Positions 7,906-16,143 of a stretch of 38,586 nucleotides of DNA are shown here, in pieces. Position 1 is the stretch's first letter, and each line of letters begins with the position of its first letter. The translations under genes were made by a program, and so were the position numbers. The stretch is from Klebsiella pneumoniae (lineage in GTDB: Bacteria; Myxococcota_A; UBA796; GCA-2862545): positions 1 through 38,586 of the forward strand of contig CAMASI010000038.1 in assembly GCA_945861065.1 (NCBI GenBank), given 5' to 3'. Below the pieces are notes generated by a model. The model was given only the letters and a program-made list of their open reading frames with translations, had not been told where the DNA came from and searched no databases.

Positions 7906-10900
7906 ATGCGGTACTCGACACGTGTTTCTGCGCTCGTCGCATTGGCTCTGGCCCTTCCTTCGGTGGCGAATGCCGCCACACGCGAGGTAGGAACCGGAAA
8001 GCAGTACAGCACAATCCAACTCGCTGTGAACGCCGCTGTTGCGGGCGACACGGTGTTGGTCTACGCCGGTACCTATACCGCCACGGTGGACCTGCTCGGC
8101 AAGGCCATCACGGTCAAGTCGGTGAGCGGCCAGGCCGCAACGGTCATCCAGCCCACCTCCGGTTCAAACGCCATCACGGCGTCAAACGTCACCGGTGCAG
8201 GCGCCACGATCGAGGGCTTTACGGTCCGAAATACGAATAATCGGGGTGTGTACGCCAGTAGCAGCGTGCTCACCCTGAAAGACGTGAAAATCGAGAACAC
8301 CGGTGCGGTGTGGTTGCTCGGTGGCGCCATCCAACAGATCGGCGGCCAACTCACCATCGAGAACGGCACGTTCACGAACAACGCGGCCTGCGCCGGTGGC
8401 GACGTCTACGTACAGAGCGGTGGAACGCTGACGGAAATCAATACCGTCCACAATGACTCGTACGGTAACTACAGCGGCGGCATCGAGTCGGTCGGCGCCA
8501 CCATCAACCTCACGGGCGTCACCTTCAATGCGCCCTACGCGGACTACGAAGGCGGCGCGCTTCGCTTGCTTGGTGGCACCGGCAACTTCACGGACGTAGA
8601 CGTCAACGACGCAGATGGTTCCTGGGCGCACGGCGTCGCGATGGCCATCAAAGACGGCGCGGTCGTGACCTGGAACGGCGGTACCGTAGACGGCTCGATC
8701 GGCGAGTGGTGCTACTACGGCGCCGTGTGGGTCTACAACGGCTCGACGCTGACCGGTTCGGACCTCACGTTCTCGAACAACCTCGGCGGCATCGGCGGCG
8801 CATTGGCCGTCGTGACCAACAGCACGGTCACGCTGGACAACAGCAACTTTGACGGCAACGACGCCATGAACGACGGTGGCGCGGCCGTCGTTTGGTACAG
8901 CTCCGACCTCAACATCAACGACGTCGCCTTCACCGGCAACGAGACGGATTGGGACGGCGGTGCGGTTCACCTCAACGACAGCAGTACGCTCACCGGCACG
9001 GGCAGCAGCTTCGTCAACAACTCCTCGCTCGCTTACGGCGGTGCGGTACGCGCCAACTACTCGGGTGGCGTCACCCTCACGGGCGGCTCGTTCGACAACA
9101 ACTCGGCCGACAACGGCGGCGGCATCAAGGCCAACAACCTGAGCGGCGCGGTCTCACTGACCAATGTGGCCTTCACGGGCAACGCGGCCGTGTCTGGCAC
9201 GGGCGGCGCGGTGGACGTGGCCGGGAACACGGACGTCACCGCGACCGACAGCAGCTTCACCGGCAACTCCTCGTTGTATGAGGGCGGCGCGGTGTACAGC
9301 GAAGGCGGCTGGTATGTCGGCGAACGCTCCGACGTCACCGTGTCGAACAGCACCTTTGACTCCAACGTCGCGCTCAGCGGCGGCGGCGGCGCCATCTACG
9401 GTGGCATCCGCGCGTACCTCGTTGTGGACGGTTCGACGCTGACCGACAACGTGGCCGACGACAACGGCGGCGCGGTGTGGAAGGACCTCGACGGCGACCT
9501 CGACCTCACGAACAGCACGCTTTCGGGCAACCATACGGACGCCGACGGCGGCGGTGTGTACGTCTACTCGACGTTGTACGGCGGGTCTACGGCGGACATG
9601 ACGCTCACGGGCAACACGTTCACCAACAACGACGCGAACGATGACGGCGGCGCGGTCGCCATCCTCTGCTCCGTCAACGTGGTGGCCAGCGACAACCGCA
9701 TGACCCACAACGTGGCCGACGACAACGGCGGCGCCATGTACCTGTACTACGTCGGCAACCAAACGCTGACCGAAAACTTCGTGTGCGGCAACACCGCGCA
9801 AGACGGAGCGGGCGCCTACAACACCAACTACTGGCCGGTCACCGACAATTGGACCGGCAACTGGTTCCAGGAGAACGTGGCGGCCATCTACGGTGGTGGC
9901 GTGTACCACTACGGTGCGTACAACCTCGACATGGTCAACACCTCTCTGTTGGCGAACGAAGCCGCGAGCGGTGGTGGTGCGTACTTGTCGTCATCGTACC
10001 TGACGATGGACGGCGGCCACGTCGCTTGGAACGGCCCCGGCTACGGTGTGCAGGCTGGCAACAGCATCTCATCGGACAACAGCACCTTTGCCAACGCGCA
10101 TTGGTTCCAGAACACGCCTGCGGACGTGGGCGGGTACCTGCTCTCCAACAAGATCGCTGGCAACGGCAACGATGCGCAGCCTCCGCTTGGCGTCACGCTG
10201 GACGGAAACTGCCTCAACGACGAACCGTTCGATGGGCCGTGCCCTGGTGCGGATCCCGTGGACAGCGACTCCGACGGCATGCCCGATGCTTGTGATGTGT
10301 GCCCGGCGGGCTCGGATGTGACCGACACCGATGGCGACAGCATCCCTGACGGCTGTGATGCCTGCCCGGTCGGCGACGACTTGGTGGACGGCGACTCCGA
10401 CGGCGTTGCCGACGCCTGCGACGTGTGCCCGGTCGATCACCTCAACGACCTCGACCTCGATGGCGCCTGTGACAGCGACGACGACTGCCCGTCCAATGGC
10501 GACCTCGTCGTGGCCGGCGTGTGCGGTTGCGCAGACGAAGTCGATACCGACGGCGACAGCGTGCCGGACTGCAACGACCTGTGTGTCGACGGCGACGACC
10601 TCGCCGATTGGGACACGGACGGCACCCCGGACAGTTGCGACGTGTGCCAAGGCGGCGTTGACATCATCGATACCGATGGCGACGCGGTGCCCGACTTCTG
10701 CGACGATGCAGGCGGCAGCCCCTGCTACGACGAAGACATCTCGGAGCCCATCCCTTGCCTCCCCACCGGAGACCTCGACGGGGACGGCCTGTCCGACCCG
10801 GCTGAGATCAACGTGTACCTGACCGACTCCTTTGACGAGGACACGGACGACGACACGCTGCTCGATGGCGAAGAAGTCATGGTGTACGGCACGGATCCGA

Positions 10901-11301
10901 AAGATGCGGACACGGATGGCGACGCCTGGCTCGATGCGGAAGAGTTGGTCAATGGAACGGACCCGCTCGTGGCCGAAGAAGCCCGCATCCTCGACGTCAA
11001 CTTGCCCACGCCTGGCACGGCGGGCCTGGTGAACAACTTCTCGTTGACCGGTGGCACGCCGGGCGAGATGGTCACCTTCTACATGAGCCGCGTACATGGC
11101 ACGGCCACGGTAGCGAGCTGCCCCGGTGTGACGCTCGACATGGCTTCGCCGAGCATCATCGGCACGGCGCTGGTCGGAGCCGATGGTGTCGCCACCTACA
11201 ACCGCTTCGTCGGAGTTGGCGCTGCCGGCAAGAAATACCGCATCCAAGCGCTGGAACTTGACTCCTGCCGCGTGAGCGACTTCGAAGAAGAGACCTTCTA
11301 A
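7906..11301 (+). CDS. Large exported beta-helix protein with TSP type 3 repeats
   Basis: A 1131-residue protein. MRYSTRVSALVALALALPSV ending in ANA is a normal Sec signal, cut before ATREV; GAGG lies 5 nt before the ATG at 7906. Residues about 20-770 form a right-handed beta-helix of the pectate-lyase/PMP kind: GTGKQYSTIQLAVNAAVAGD opens it, and about 17 coils carry GGA(V/I/L) with upstream FxxN or DNS elements. Residues about 780-940 are thrombospondin type 3 calcium repeats (DSDSDGMPDACDVCP, DTDGDSIPDGCDACP and others), followed by more Asp-rich repeats. The last 100 residues form a C-terminal module (GTAGLVNNFSLTGGTPGEMV, then a CPG and a final Cys) that I associate with surface proteins of Myxococcota. 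The likely role is a calcium-stabilised surface adhesin or matrix protein. Confidence 0.85.
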   Translation: MRYSTRVSALVALALALPSVANAATREVGTGKQYSTIQLAVNAAVAGDTVLVYAGTYTATVDLLGKAITVKSVSGQAATVIQPTSGSNAITASNVTGAGATIEGFTVRNTNNRGVYASSSVLTLKDVKIENTGAVWLLGGAIQQIGGQLTIENGTFTNNAACAGGDVYVQSGGTLTEINTVHNDSYGNYSGGIESVGATINLTGVTFNAPYADYEGGALRLLGGTGNFTDVDVNDADGSWAHGVAMAIKDGAVVTWNGGTVDGSIGEWCYYGAVWVYNGSTLTGSDLTFSNNLGGIGGALAVVTNSTVTLDNSNFDGNDAMNDGGAAVVWYSSDLNINDVAFTGNETDWDGGAVHLNDSSTLTGTGSSFVNNSSLAYGGAVRANYSGGVTLTGGSFDNNSADNGGGIKANNLSGAVSLTNVAFTGNAAVSGTGGAVDVAGNTDVTATDSSFTGNSSLYEGGAVYSEGGWYVGERSDVTVSNSTFDSNVALSGGGGAIYGGIRAYLVVDGSTLTDNVADDNGGAVWKDLDGDLDLTNSTLSGNHTDADGGGVYVYSTLYGGSTADMTLTGNTFTNNDANDDGGAVAILCSVNVVASDNRMTHNVADDNGGAMYLYYVGNQTLTENFVCGNTAQDGAGAYNTNYWPVTDNWTGNWFQENVAAIYGGGVYHYGAYNLDMVNTSLLANEAASGGGAYLSSSYLTMDGGHVAWNGPGYGVQAGNSISSDNSTFANAHWFQNTPADVGGYLLSNKIAGNGNDAQPPLGVTLDGNCLNDEPFDGPCPGADPVDSDSDGMPDACDVCPAGSDVTDTDGDSIPDGCDACPVGDDLVDGDSDGVADACDVCPVDHLNDLDLDGACDSDDDCPSNGDLVVAGVCGCADEVDTDGDSVPDCNDLCVDGDDLADWDTDGTPDSCDVCQGGVDIIDTDGDAVPDFCDDAGGSPCYDEDISEPIPCLPTGDLDGDGLSDPAEINVYLTDSFDEDTDDDTLLDGEEVMVYGTDPKDADTDGDAWLDAEELVNGTDPLVAEEARILDVNLPTPGTAGLVNNFSLTGGTPGEMVTFYMSRVHGTATVASCPGVTLDMASPSIIGTALVGADGVATYNRFVGVGAAGKKYRIQALELDSCRVSDFEEETF

Positions 11302-11313
11302 GCGCGACAGGTT

Positions 11314-11330
11314 CGACGACTGGGTCGTCG
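11314..11330 (+). terminator. Hairpin downstream of the beta-helix gene
   Basis: CGACGAC at 11314-11320 pairs perfectly with GTCGTCG at 11324-11330 around a TGG loop, 13 bp after the stop codon. There is no T-run after it. It may act with the next hairpin. Confidence 0.4.
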
Positions 11331-11336
11331 GGACTA

Positions 11337-11371
11337 GAGGGGGCGTCGTTCGTTGTACGAGCGGCGCCCTC
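11337..11371 (+). terminator. Second hairpin, probable intrinsic terminator
   Basis: GAGGG at 11337-11341 and CG at 11344-11345 pair with CGCCCTC at 11365-11371 with a two-base bulge, and the T-rich GTGTTGTTG follows. It ends just before the ribosome binding site of the next gene, so attenuation of that gene is another reading. Confidence 0.45.
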
Positions 11372-11397
11372 GTGTTGTTGGAGGTATGGACCGACGC

Positions 11398-11856
11398 ATG
11401 TGGTGGTTGCTCTTTTTCGCATGTTTTGATCCGCCCTGTCCTTCGGAACGCGAGGTCCCTGGGGGCGCGTGTTGCCCGACGGGTACGGTGTGGGACCGCG
11501 GTCGAAGCCACTGTGAGAATCCGCCCGCACCCCGCGATCCCCCTCCGCCACCGAGCGGCCGGATTTCGCTGGGAGTGCTCGACGTTATGGGCACGAACGA
11601 GCCCGCTAAATTTTCAGGTGCGCTCGTCACCGAGTTGGGCCTCTTCGACGCCTGCGTCGAAGGCGTGTCCGGGCGTACCGACATCAAGACGCGCATTGGG
11701 TCCAATGGGCGAGCGGTGTGGGCGAAGTCGATTGGGGGAGGCCTGCCGGCCCTTGCGGCGGGTTGCATCGCGAGGACCGTCACCGAAGTTCCGTTTCCGA
11801 AAGGCGCGGGTGGGGCCTTCGTCGACGCGACGTTTATATTCACCGTCAAGTTGTGA
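11398..11856 (+). CDS. Lipoprotein with AgmX/PglI-type C-terminal tail
   Basis: A 152-residue lipoprotein. MWWLLFFAC puts the lipid Cys at residue 9. An ATG 12 nt upstream would give MDRRMWW, but it sits only 1 nt after GGAGG, while 11398 has a 13-nt spacing, so the start is not settled. A Cys- and Pro-rich linker with PPPPPSGR follows. The C-terminal 95 residues match the tail domain seen on many myxobacterial envelope proteins (AgmX/PglI C-terminal, TonB-like): GLFDACVEG, RIGSNGRAV, LAAGCIARTV, VPFPKGAGGAFVDATFIFTV. The two cysteines flanking the core are typical. The domain is thought to act in envelope assembly or gliding systems, but no specific partner is shown here. A second copy of this domain lies at the right edge of the window. 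Confidence 0.78.
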   Translation: MWWLLFFACFDPPCPSEREVPGGACCPTGTVWDRGRSHCENPPAPRDPPPPPSGRISLGVLDVMGTNEPAKFSGALVTELGLFDACVEGVSGRTDIKTRIGSNGRAVWAKSIGGGLPALAAGCIARTVTEVPFPKGAGGAFVDATFIFTVKL

Positions 11857-11891
11857 GCCTGGCTCACACATTCCTGTGAGTGTGGCTCACA
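11852..11891. promoter_or_regulatory. Two tandem 17-bp palindromes, candidate operators
   Basis: TGTGAGCCTGGCTCACA (11852-11868) is a perfect palindrome about one central base. TGTGAGTGTGGCTCACA (11875-11891) keeps the outer arms, and its right half is identical. The centres are 23 bp apart, about two helical turns, and the second copy ends 12 bp before the thiolase ATG. The arrangement suits a dimeric repressor of the TetR or GntR type binding side by side. The first copy overlaps the preceding stop codon, so an alternative role as a terminator hairpin is possible, but no T-run follows. Confidence 0.6.
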
Positions 11892-11903
11892 AGGTCGGAA
11901 ACG

Positions 11904-13097
11904 ATGGACGCGGTTATTGTCGAAGCGGTGCGCACGCCGTTGGGTCGGTTTCAGGGTGGATTGTCGGCTGTGAGGGCGGATGATCTGGCAGCCGGTGTTC
12001 TAGCGGCAGTGGTTGCGAGGGTGGGGTTGGACCCCGCTGACGTGGACGAAGTGGTGTTGGGCTGTGCCAACCAAGCGGGGGAAGACAACCGCAATGTGGC
12101 CAGGATGGCGTTGTTGTTGGCGGGTTTTCCGGTGACCGTGCCTGGGGTGACCGTCAACCGATTGTGCGCCTCGGGCCTGGAGGCCGTGGTGCTCGCCTCG
12201 CGGGCGGTGCGGTGTGGGGACGCGTCCGTCATCGTCGCCGGGGGCGTGGAGTCGATGTCGCGTGCGCCGTACTCGATTCCACGGGGCGCGCAGTGGGCGG
12301 GGACGGGCAACCTCACAGTGTGGGACACGTCGTTGGGCTGGCGGTACCCCAATCCGAAACTCGCGGAGCGCTTTCCGCTAGAGGCGATGGGCGAGACCGC
12401 GGAGAATGTGGCAGCGCGATGGGGCATTTCCCGCGCTGACCAAGATGCTTTCGCGCTGCAAAGTCACCAACGAGCTGTGGCTGCGATGGCCGCTGGGGCC
12501 TTCGACAAGGAGATTGTTCCGGTCACGATTGCTGGCAAGAAGGGCGTGGAAACCGTGGTGCGTCGGGATGAAGGACCGCGGGCGGACACGTCATTGGAGA
12601 AGCTTGCGACGTTGTCGGCGGCGTTTCGCGCCGGGGGCTCGGTCACGGCGGGAAATAGCAGCACCCTCAACGACGGCGCGGCCGCGGTGGTCGTGATGTC
12701 GCGGGCGGAGGCCGAGCGGCGGGGGCTAGCGGTGAGGGCCAGGGTCGTGGGCAGTGCGGCGGCGGGGGTGGACCCAACGGTGATGGGAATCGGGCCGGTG
12801 CCAGCGGTGCGAGCGTTGTTGGCACGGACGGGATGGTCGCCGTCGGACGTGGACGTGTGGGAGGTCAACGAGGCGTTCGCAGCGCAAGCGTTGGCCGTCG
12901 TACGGGAACTGGGTGTGAGCGAGGATCGGGTCAATGTGCACGGTGGGGCGATTGCGCTGGGCCATCCGTTGGGCTGCACGGGCGCGCGCTTGGTCGCCAC
13001 GTTGCTTTCGGTGATGGAGCGTCGAGACGTGCGTCGGGGTGTCGTGACGTTGTGTGTGGGCGTGGGGCAAGGCCTGGCTGTAGCCTTCGAACGCTAG
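11904..13097 (+). CDS. Thiolase, acetyl-CoA acetyltransferase / 3-oxoadipyl-CoA thiolase type
   Basis: A 397-residue thiolase, the usual length. It cleaves 3-oxoacyl-CoA with CoA, or condenses two acyl-CoA units. Residues: the acylated Cys88 in [11 protein letters not shown], the substrate-loop segment [14 protein letters not shown] followed by [18 protein letters not shown], the His-containing [16 protein letters not shown], and the second catalytic Cys in TLCVGVGQG. The MGETAENVA region resembles PcaF and AtoB. The start at 11904 gives [14 protein letters not shown], the normal family N-terminus; an in-frame GTG at 11880 would lie inside the palindromes. It appears monocistronic, with tandem palindromes just upstream, so regulation by an acyl-CoA-sensing repressor is plausible. 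Confidence 0.92.
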   Translation: MDAVIVEAVRTPLGRFQGGLSAVRADDLAAGVLAAVVARVGLDPADVDEVVLGCANQAGEDNRNVARMALLLAGFPVTVPGVTVNRLCASGLEAVVLASRAVRCGDASVIVAGGVESMSRAPYSIPRGAQWAGTGNLTVWDTSLGWRYPNPKLAERFPLEAMGETAENVAARWGISRADQDAFALQSHQRAVAAMAAGAFDKEIVPVTIAGKKGVETVVRRDEGPRADTSLEKLATLSAAFRAGGSVTAGNSSTLNDGAAAVVVMSRAEAERRGLAVRARVVGSAAAGVDPTVMGIGPVPAVRALLARTGWSPSDVDVWEVNEAFAAQALAVVRELGVSEDRVNVHGGAIALGHPLGCTGARLVATLLSVMERRDVRRGVVTLCVGVGQGLAVAFER

Positions 13098-13210
13098 CCC
13101 CGCTCCCGCTCCCCCCGCGCTCCGGGTGTGTCCAAACCCGTTGGTAGGCACCGTTTGAAACCTGCGGTACCGGACACTCAACCACGAGAGAGCGCGATCC
13201 CCACAAGCCG

Positions 13211-13258
13211 GACCCGACCCGACCCGACCCCGCTCCCGGTCCCGACCCCGCTCCCGGC
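13211..13258. repeat. GACCC / GCTCCCG low-complexity repeats
   Basis: Tandem GACCC units followed by alternating CGCTCCCG and GTCCCGACC units. Similar C-rich runs start right after the thiolase stop at 13098. The tract lies at the 3' side of the decayed four-helix-bundle gene and mirrors the repeat on its other side. Confidence 0.7.
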
Positions 13259-13274
13259 GTCGCCCCTGGAAGCG

Positions 13275-13489
13275 TCAGGGACCATACTGGAGCTTCTTCG
13301 CCAAGGCTACGAGCATCGCCACGACGCGATCGAGCTGCTCCTTACCGGACCGATGCGTTGCGTCCTCGACGAGGTTGTGGCGACGGCACACGTCGAGGAT
13401 CGCAGCGCAGTCAACCGCTCAACCACGCCGTTGGCGAGTACCAGGAAGTCCATGGCGACGGCGTACACATCGAGCTTCTCATGGTCGAA
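13275..13489 (-). pseudogene. Decayed four-helix bundle (23S IVS-type) protein gene
   Basis: Two pieces of one family are joined out of frame. From 13489 downward one frame reads FDHEKLDVYAVAMDFLVLAN then GVVER, the start of the TIGR02436-type four-helix bundle. From about 13415 the next frame reads DCAAILDVCRRHNLVEDA, then EQLDRVVAMLVALAKK and a stop at 13275, the C-terminal half of the same family. The middle, usually about 45-50 residues with the RRASxSIxxNIAEG motif, is missing. The junction lies at a TCAACC direct repeat (13411-13424, copies 8 bp apart), which fits deletion by slippage or recombination. No start codon is seen. Repeats of GATCGG and GACCC flank the piece. The family has no settled function. 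Confidence 0.75.
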
Positions 13490-13504
13490 CGGCGTCGCTG
13501 CCTC

Positions 13505-13546
13505 GGGTCGGGAGGGGGATCGGGATCGGGATCGGGTGCGGGCAGG
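13505..13546. repeat. GATCGG tandem repeat
   Basis: A purine-rich tract with GATCGG repeated three times within GGGTCGGGAGGGGGATCGGG and the bases after it. It separates the two decayed minus-strand genes. Confidence 0.7.
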
Positions 13547-13568
13547 AGTATCGCGGAGCGGCTTTCGA

Positions 13569-13800
13569 TCATCGCGCCCGAGTGCAGTTCGATAGCAGCG
13601 CATCCAGCAGCTGGCGCTGTTCGGCGACGACCAGAGAATCATCAGGTCATACGCCCTGTGCGCGAGTTCGAAGGCCTGAATGCCCAAGTCGAGGCTCTTG
13701 GCGTCCCGGTGGCGAGTCGCTTCACCTCGTCGAGCGCGGCGACCCGCTGCCGGTCCCATTCCGCGCGCTTGCCCTCAGGCGTTCGGCGCGGGTGCGCCAT
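13569..13800 (-). pseudogene. Small helical protein gene broken by two frameshifts
   Basis: Three adjoining frames give one continuous protein-like sequence: MAHPRRTPEGKRAEWDRQRV then AALDEVKRLATG (from 13800), then DAKSLDLGIQAFELAHRAYD then LMIL, then LVVAEQRQLLDALLSNCTRA and a stop at 13569. Both switches are of the same kind: one missing base would restore the frame, the first in a GGG run and the second in CTCTGG. The repaired product would be about 77 residues, charged at the start and helical at the end. I do not recognise the family. It precedes the decayed four-helix-bundle gene on the same strand, and the two may once have been a unit. Sequence error is an alternative to true decay. 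Confidence 0.55.
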
Positions 13801-13818
13801 GACAATCCCAGCGCCAGG

Positions 13819-14766
13819 TCATTGCACCCCGGTCGACACAGAGAGTCTGCGCGACACCAGACCCGCGAAGACTTCATAGGGCTGGGCGCCCGCCACGAGA
13901 ACGCCGTCTACAAACAACGTAGGCGTGCTTACGACGCCAAGCTGCTGACCGAGTGCGACGTCGCGCGCCACGCCCGCCTCGTGCCTTCCGGAAGCGCGGC
14001 AGGCGTCGAAGGCTTCAGCCTCCACGCCGACCGACAATGCGTAGCGTTGGATGTCTGCGTCACCTAGCGCCGATTGGTTGTTCAACAACAACTCGTGCAG
14101 CGCGGCGAAATGCCCTTGTTCGTTGGCGCATTGTGCTGCCACGGCGGCCACGACAGCTTGTGGGTGCCCTGGCAAAGGGAAGTCTTTGTACACGACAGCC
14201 ACGTCGTCGGGCCACTCCGCCCGGATCCGGTGCAGCGTCTTTTCAACCTCTCGGCAGTACATGCATTGGTACCCGCCAAACGCGACGATGCGAAGGGGCG
14301 CCTCGGAGGGCCCCACCGACGGGTCTTCCGCAGACACGGGAACGTCCAGGGTGGGCAAGTCAGGGTAGGGCACGGTGACCCGAACATCCGCCTCACGACG
14401 GAGCTCTTGGCGGAACGAGCGCATGCGAAGGGCGCGCTCGAGTGACCCTGCATCAGCGACGTCCTCTACGCCTGCCAGCAGCTCCTCAGAGGTGCTGCCT
14501 CGTTTCGCCGCCTCGGCCGTGAGCAACGCAGCATCGACCTGACGCTCCACCACCCGCCTGAGTAGCTCGTAACGAGCAAGCTTCTGCTCGATGTCGAGCG
14601 CCCGGAGTTCGCCTTCCGCGGCCGTTTCGAGCTCGGCACGTGAGAGCTCGCCGCCCTTCCAGGTGGCGACGACGTCGTTTGCCCCTTGGGGCGGTCCAGT
14701 TGGGCTGGCCGGGGTCGTTCCCACCGAACATGCGATCCATAGAGCATTCAACACGGTCGGGAGCAT
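13819..14766 (-). CDS. DsbA-like thioredoxin-fold lipoprotein with SurA-like N-terminus
   Basis: A 315-residue exported protein. The signal MLPTVLNALWIAC places the lipid Cys at residue 13; the ATG 21 nt upstream would lengthen it. Residues about 30-100 look like a SurA/PrsA-type N-domain (VVATWKGGELSRAELE, then LLRRVVERQVDAALLTAEA). The thioredoxin-fold part has the redox motif C168-M-Y-C171 in GGYQCMYCREVEKTL, DFPLPGHPQA typical of the DsbA/Thioredoxin_4 group, and the cis-Pro in VSTPTLFVDG. The expected role is disulfide formation or isomerisation outside the cytoplasm. It is divergent from the SpmAB-like gene, with 85 bp between the two starts. Confidence 0.85.
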   Translation of the reverse strand: MLPTVLNALWIACSVGTTPASPTGPPQGANDVVATWKGGELSRAELETAAEGELRALDIEQKLARYELLRRVVERQVDAALLTAEAAKRGSTSEELLAGVEDVADAGSLERALRMRSFRQELRREADVRVTVPYPDLPTLDVPVSAEDPSVGPSEAPLRIVAFGGYQCMYCREVEKTLHRIRAEWPDDVAVVYKDFPLPGHPQAVVAAVAAQCANEQGHFAALHELLLNNQSALGDADIQRYALSVGVEAEAFDACRASGRHEAGVARDVALGQQLGVVSTPTLFVDGVLVAGAQPYEVFAGLVSRRLSVSTGVQ

Positions 14767-14851
14767 CGATTTTGCGCTAACATCCACGTGTCACCGCCCC
14801 TGCCCGGGTGACCAATCCTCACATCCCGCCCCTCCCTCCCCGTGCGTCCCC

Positions 14852-16129
14852 ATGAACCCCGTCTTCCTCTTCCTGCTGATCGTGTCCTTTCTCGTCGCCG
14901 GCTGGCACCAACTCGTGGACCCGATGCCGGTCGCCGGCGCGGACGGCACGGTGCCACCGCAAGCCATGGAGGCACTGACCAACGCCATGTTCGGCTCCGC
15001 CAAGGGCGCAGTCGAACTCGCGATCGGCCTCATCGGTCCGATGACCCTATTTCTCGGTCTGATGAAGGTGGGCGAGGCGGGCGGCTTGATGCAGTTGCTC
15101 GCCAACGCCTTGCGCCCCCTGCTGCGAATCGTGTTCCCGGCCATCCCGTCCACGCATCCGGCGATGGGCGCCATGGTGATGAATTTCTCCGCCAACGGGC
15201 TCGGCCTCGGCAACGCCGCCACGCCCTTCGGCATCCGCGCGATCACAGAGCTGCAAAAGCTCAACGGGAGCGTGGACACGGCCAGCCACGCGATGATCAC
15301 CTTTCTCGCGATCAACATGTCGCACATCACCCTGCTGCCGTCGGGCGTCATTGGGATTCGCGCGGCAATGGGATCAGCGGATCCCGCGGGTGTCTTGCCG
15401 ACGACCCTGTTTGCCACAGCCTGCTCGGCCACCACGGCCATCACGCTCTCGATACTGGCGTCCCGATGGACGAAGGACACGGCCAGCAAGGTCGACGAGT
15501 CTGTCGATGCCGAGGCCTCGCTGAGCCGCCCGTGGCCCCTGTGGGCGAGCGTGCTCGTGCTCGCAGGAATCGCCGCTTGCATCCCGCTGACGGTGAAGTT
15601 CGGCAAAGTGGTCTCGCCTTGGATGATCCCGGTCATCGCCCTGTCGCTGGTCGGCTTCGGGATCGCCCGCAAGGTCAACGTGTACGAAGTGTTCGTCGAG
15701 GGCGCGAAGGACGGCTTTCAGGTCGCAATCCGCATCACGCCCTTCGTCGTCGGCATCTTGGTCGCCGTGGGCATGTTCAGGGCGAGCGGCGCGCTGGAGG
15801 TGTTCACGTCCACGGTAGGGCCGTTCACCGCCCCGTTCGGCCTGCCGCCCGAGGCGCTGCCGATGGTCATCGTCCGCCCGCTGTCGGGCTCCGGCGCGAT
15901 GGCCGTGATGATGGCGACCATGCAACAGAGCGGCGTGGACAGCTACGTCGGCTACCTGGTCAGCACGATCAACGGCTGCACCGAAACCATCTTCTACACG
16001 ATGGCGGTGTACTTCGGGTCCGTGGGCATCAAACGTTCGCGACACCTGCTCGCCATCGCCTTGTGCGCCGAAACCGCCGGCGTGATCGGTGCGGTCATCG
16101 CGTGCAAGACGTATCTAGGCCTGTGGTAG
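14852..16129 (+). CDS. Fused SpmA-SpmB-type nucleoside-recognition membrane protein
   Basis: A 425-residue polytopic protein joining the two spore maturation proteins. The N-half has the SpmA signature NFSANGLGLGNAATPFGIRA followed by NMSHITLLPSGVIGIRA. The C-half has the SpmB signature PLSGSGAMAVM and GCTETIFYTMAVYFGSVGIK. Both carry the Gate (nucleoside recognition) domain with several helices each. In Bacillus, SpmA and SpmB help dehydrate the spore core; in non-endospore formers such fusions are of unknown role, possibly transport. The start at 14852 gives MNPVFLFLLIV with a hydrophobic N-terminus; the open frame upstream is shadow. The TlpA-like gene follows 14 bp later. Confidence 0.85.
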   Translation: MNPVFLFLLIVSFLVAGWHQLVDPMPVAGADGTVPPQAMEALTNAMFGSAKGAVELAIGLIGPMTLFLGLMKVGEAGGLMQLLANALRPLLRIVFPAIPSTHPAMGAMVMNFSANGLGLGNAATPFGIRAITELQKLNGSVDTASHAMITFLAINMSHITLLPSGVIGIRAAMGSADPAGVLPTTLFATACSATTAITLSILASRWTKDTASKVDESVDAEASLSRPWPLWASVLVLAGIAACIPLTVKFGKVVSPWMIPVIALSLVGFGIARKVNVYEVFVEGAKDGFQVAIRITPFVVGILVAVGMFRASGALEVFTSTVGPFTAPFGLPPEALPMVIVRPLSGSGAMAVMMATMQQSGVDSYVGYLVSTINGCTETIFYTMAVYFGSVGIKRSRHLLAIALCAETAGVIGAVIACKTYLGLW

Positions 16130-16143
16130 GGTTAGCGTAGGCC

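Noticed and set aside
8182..8970. Minus-strand open frame of 262 codons, and similar frames at 9154-9909
   Set aside because: They are antisense shadows of the beta-helix coils, with no start signals or domains.
10069..11511. Minus-strand open frame of 480 codons
   Set aside because: It mirrors the Asp-rich TSP3 part of the beta-helix protein; its Val/His/Arg-rich product is the antisense of GAC/GGC repeats.
13205..13546. CRISPR-like repeats
   Set aside because: The repeats are 5-8 bp simple units without regular spacers, so not a CRISPR array.
13358..14067. Plus-strand open frames of 173 and 230 codons
   Set aside because: They are antisense to two decayed genes and the DsbA-like gene and have no motif.
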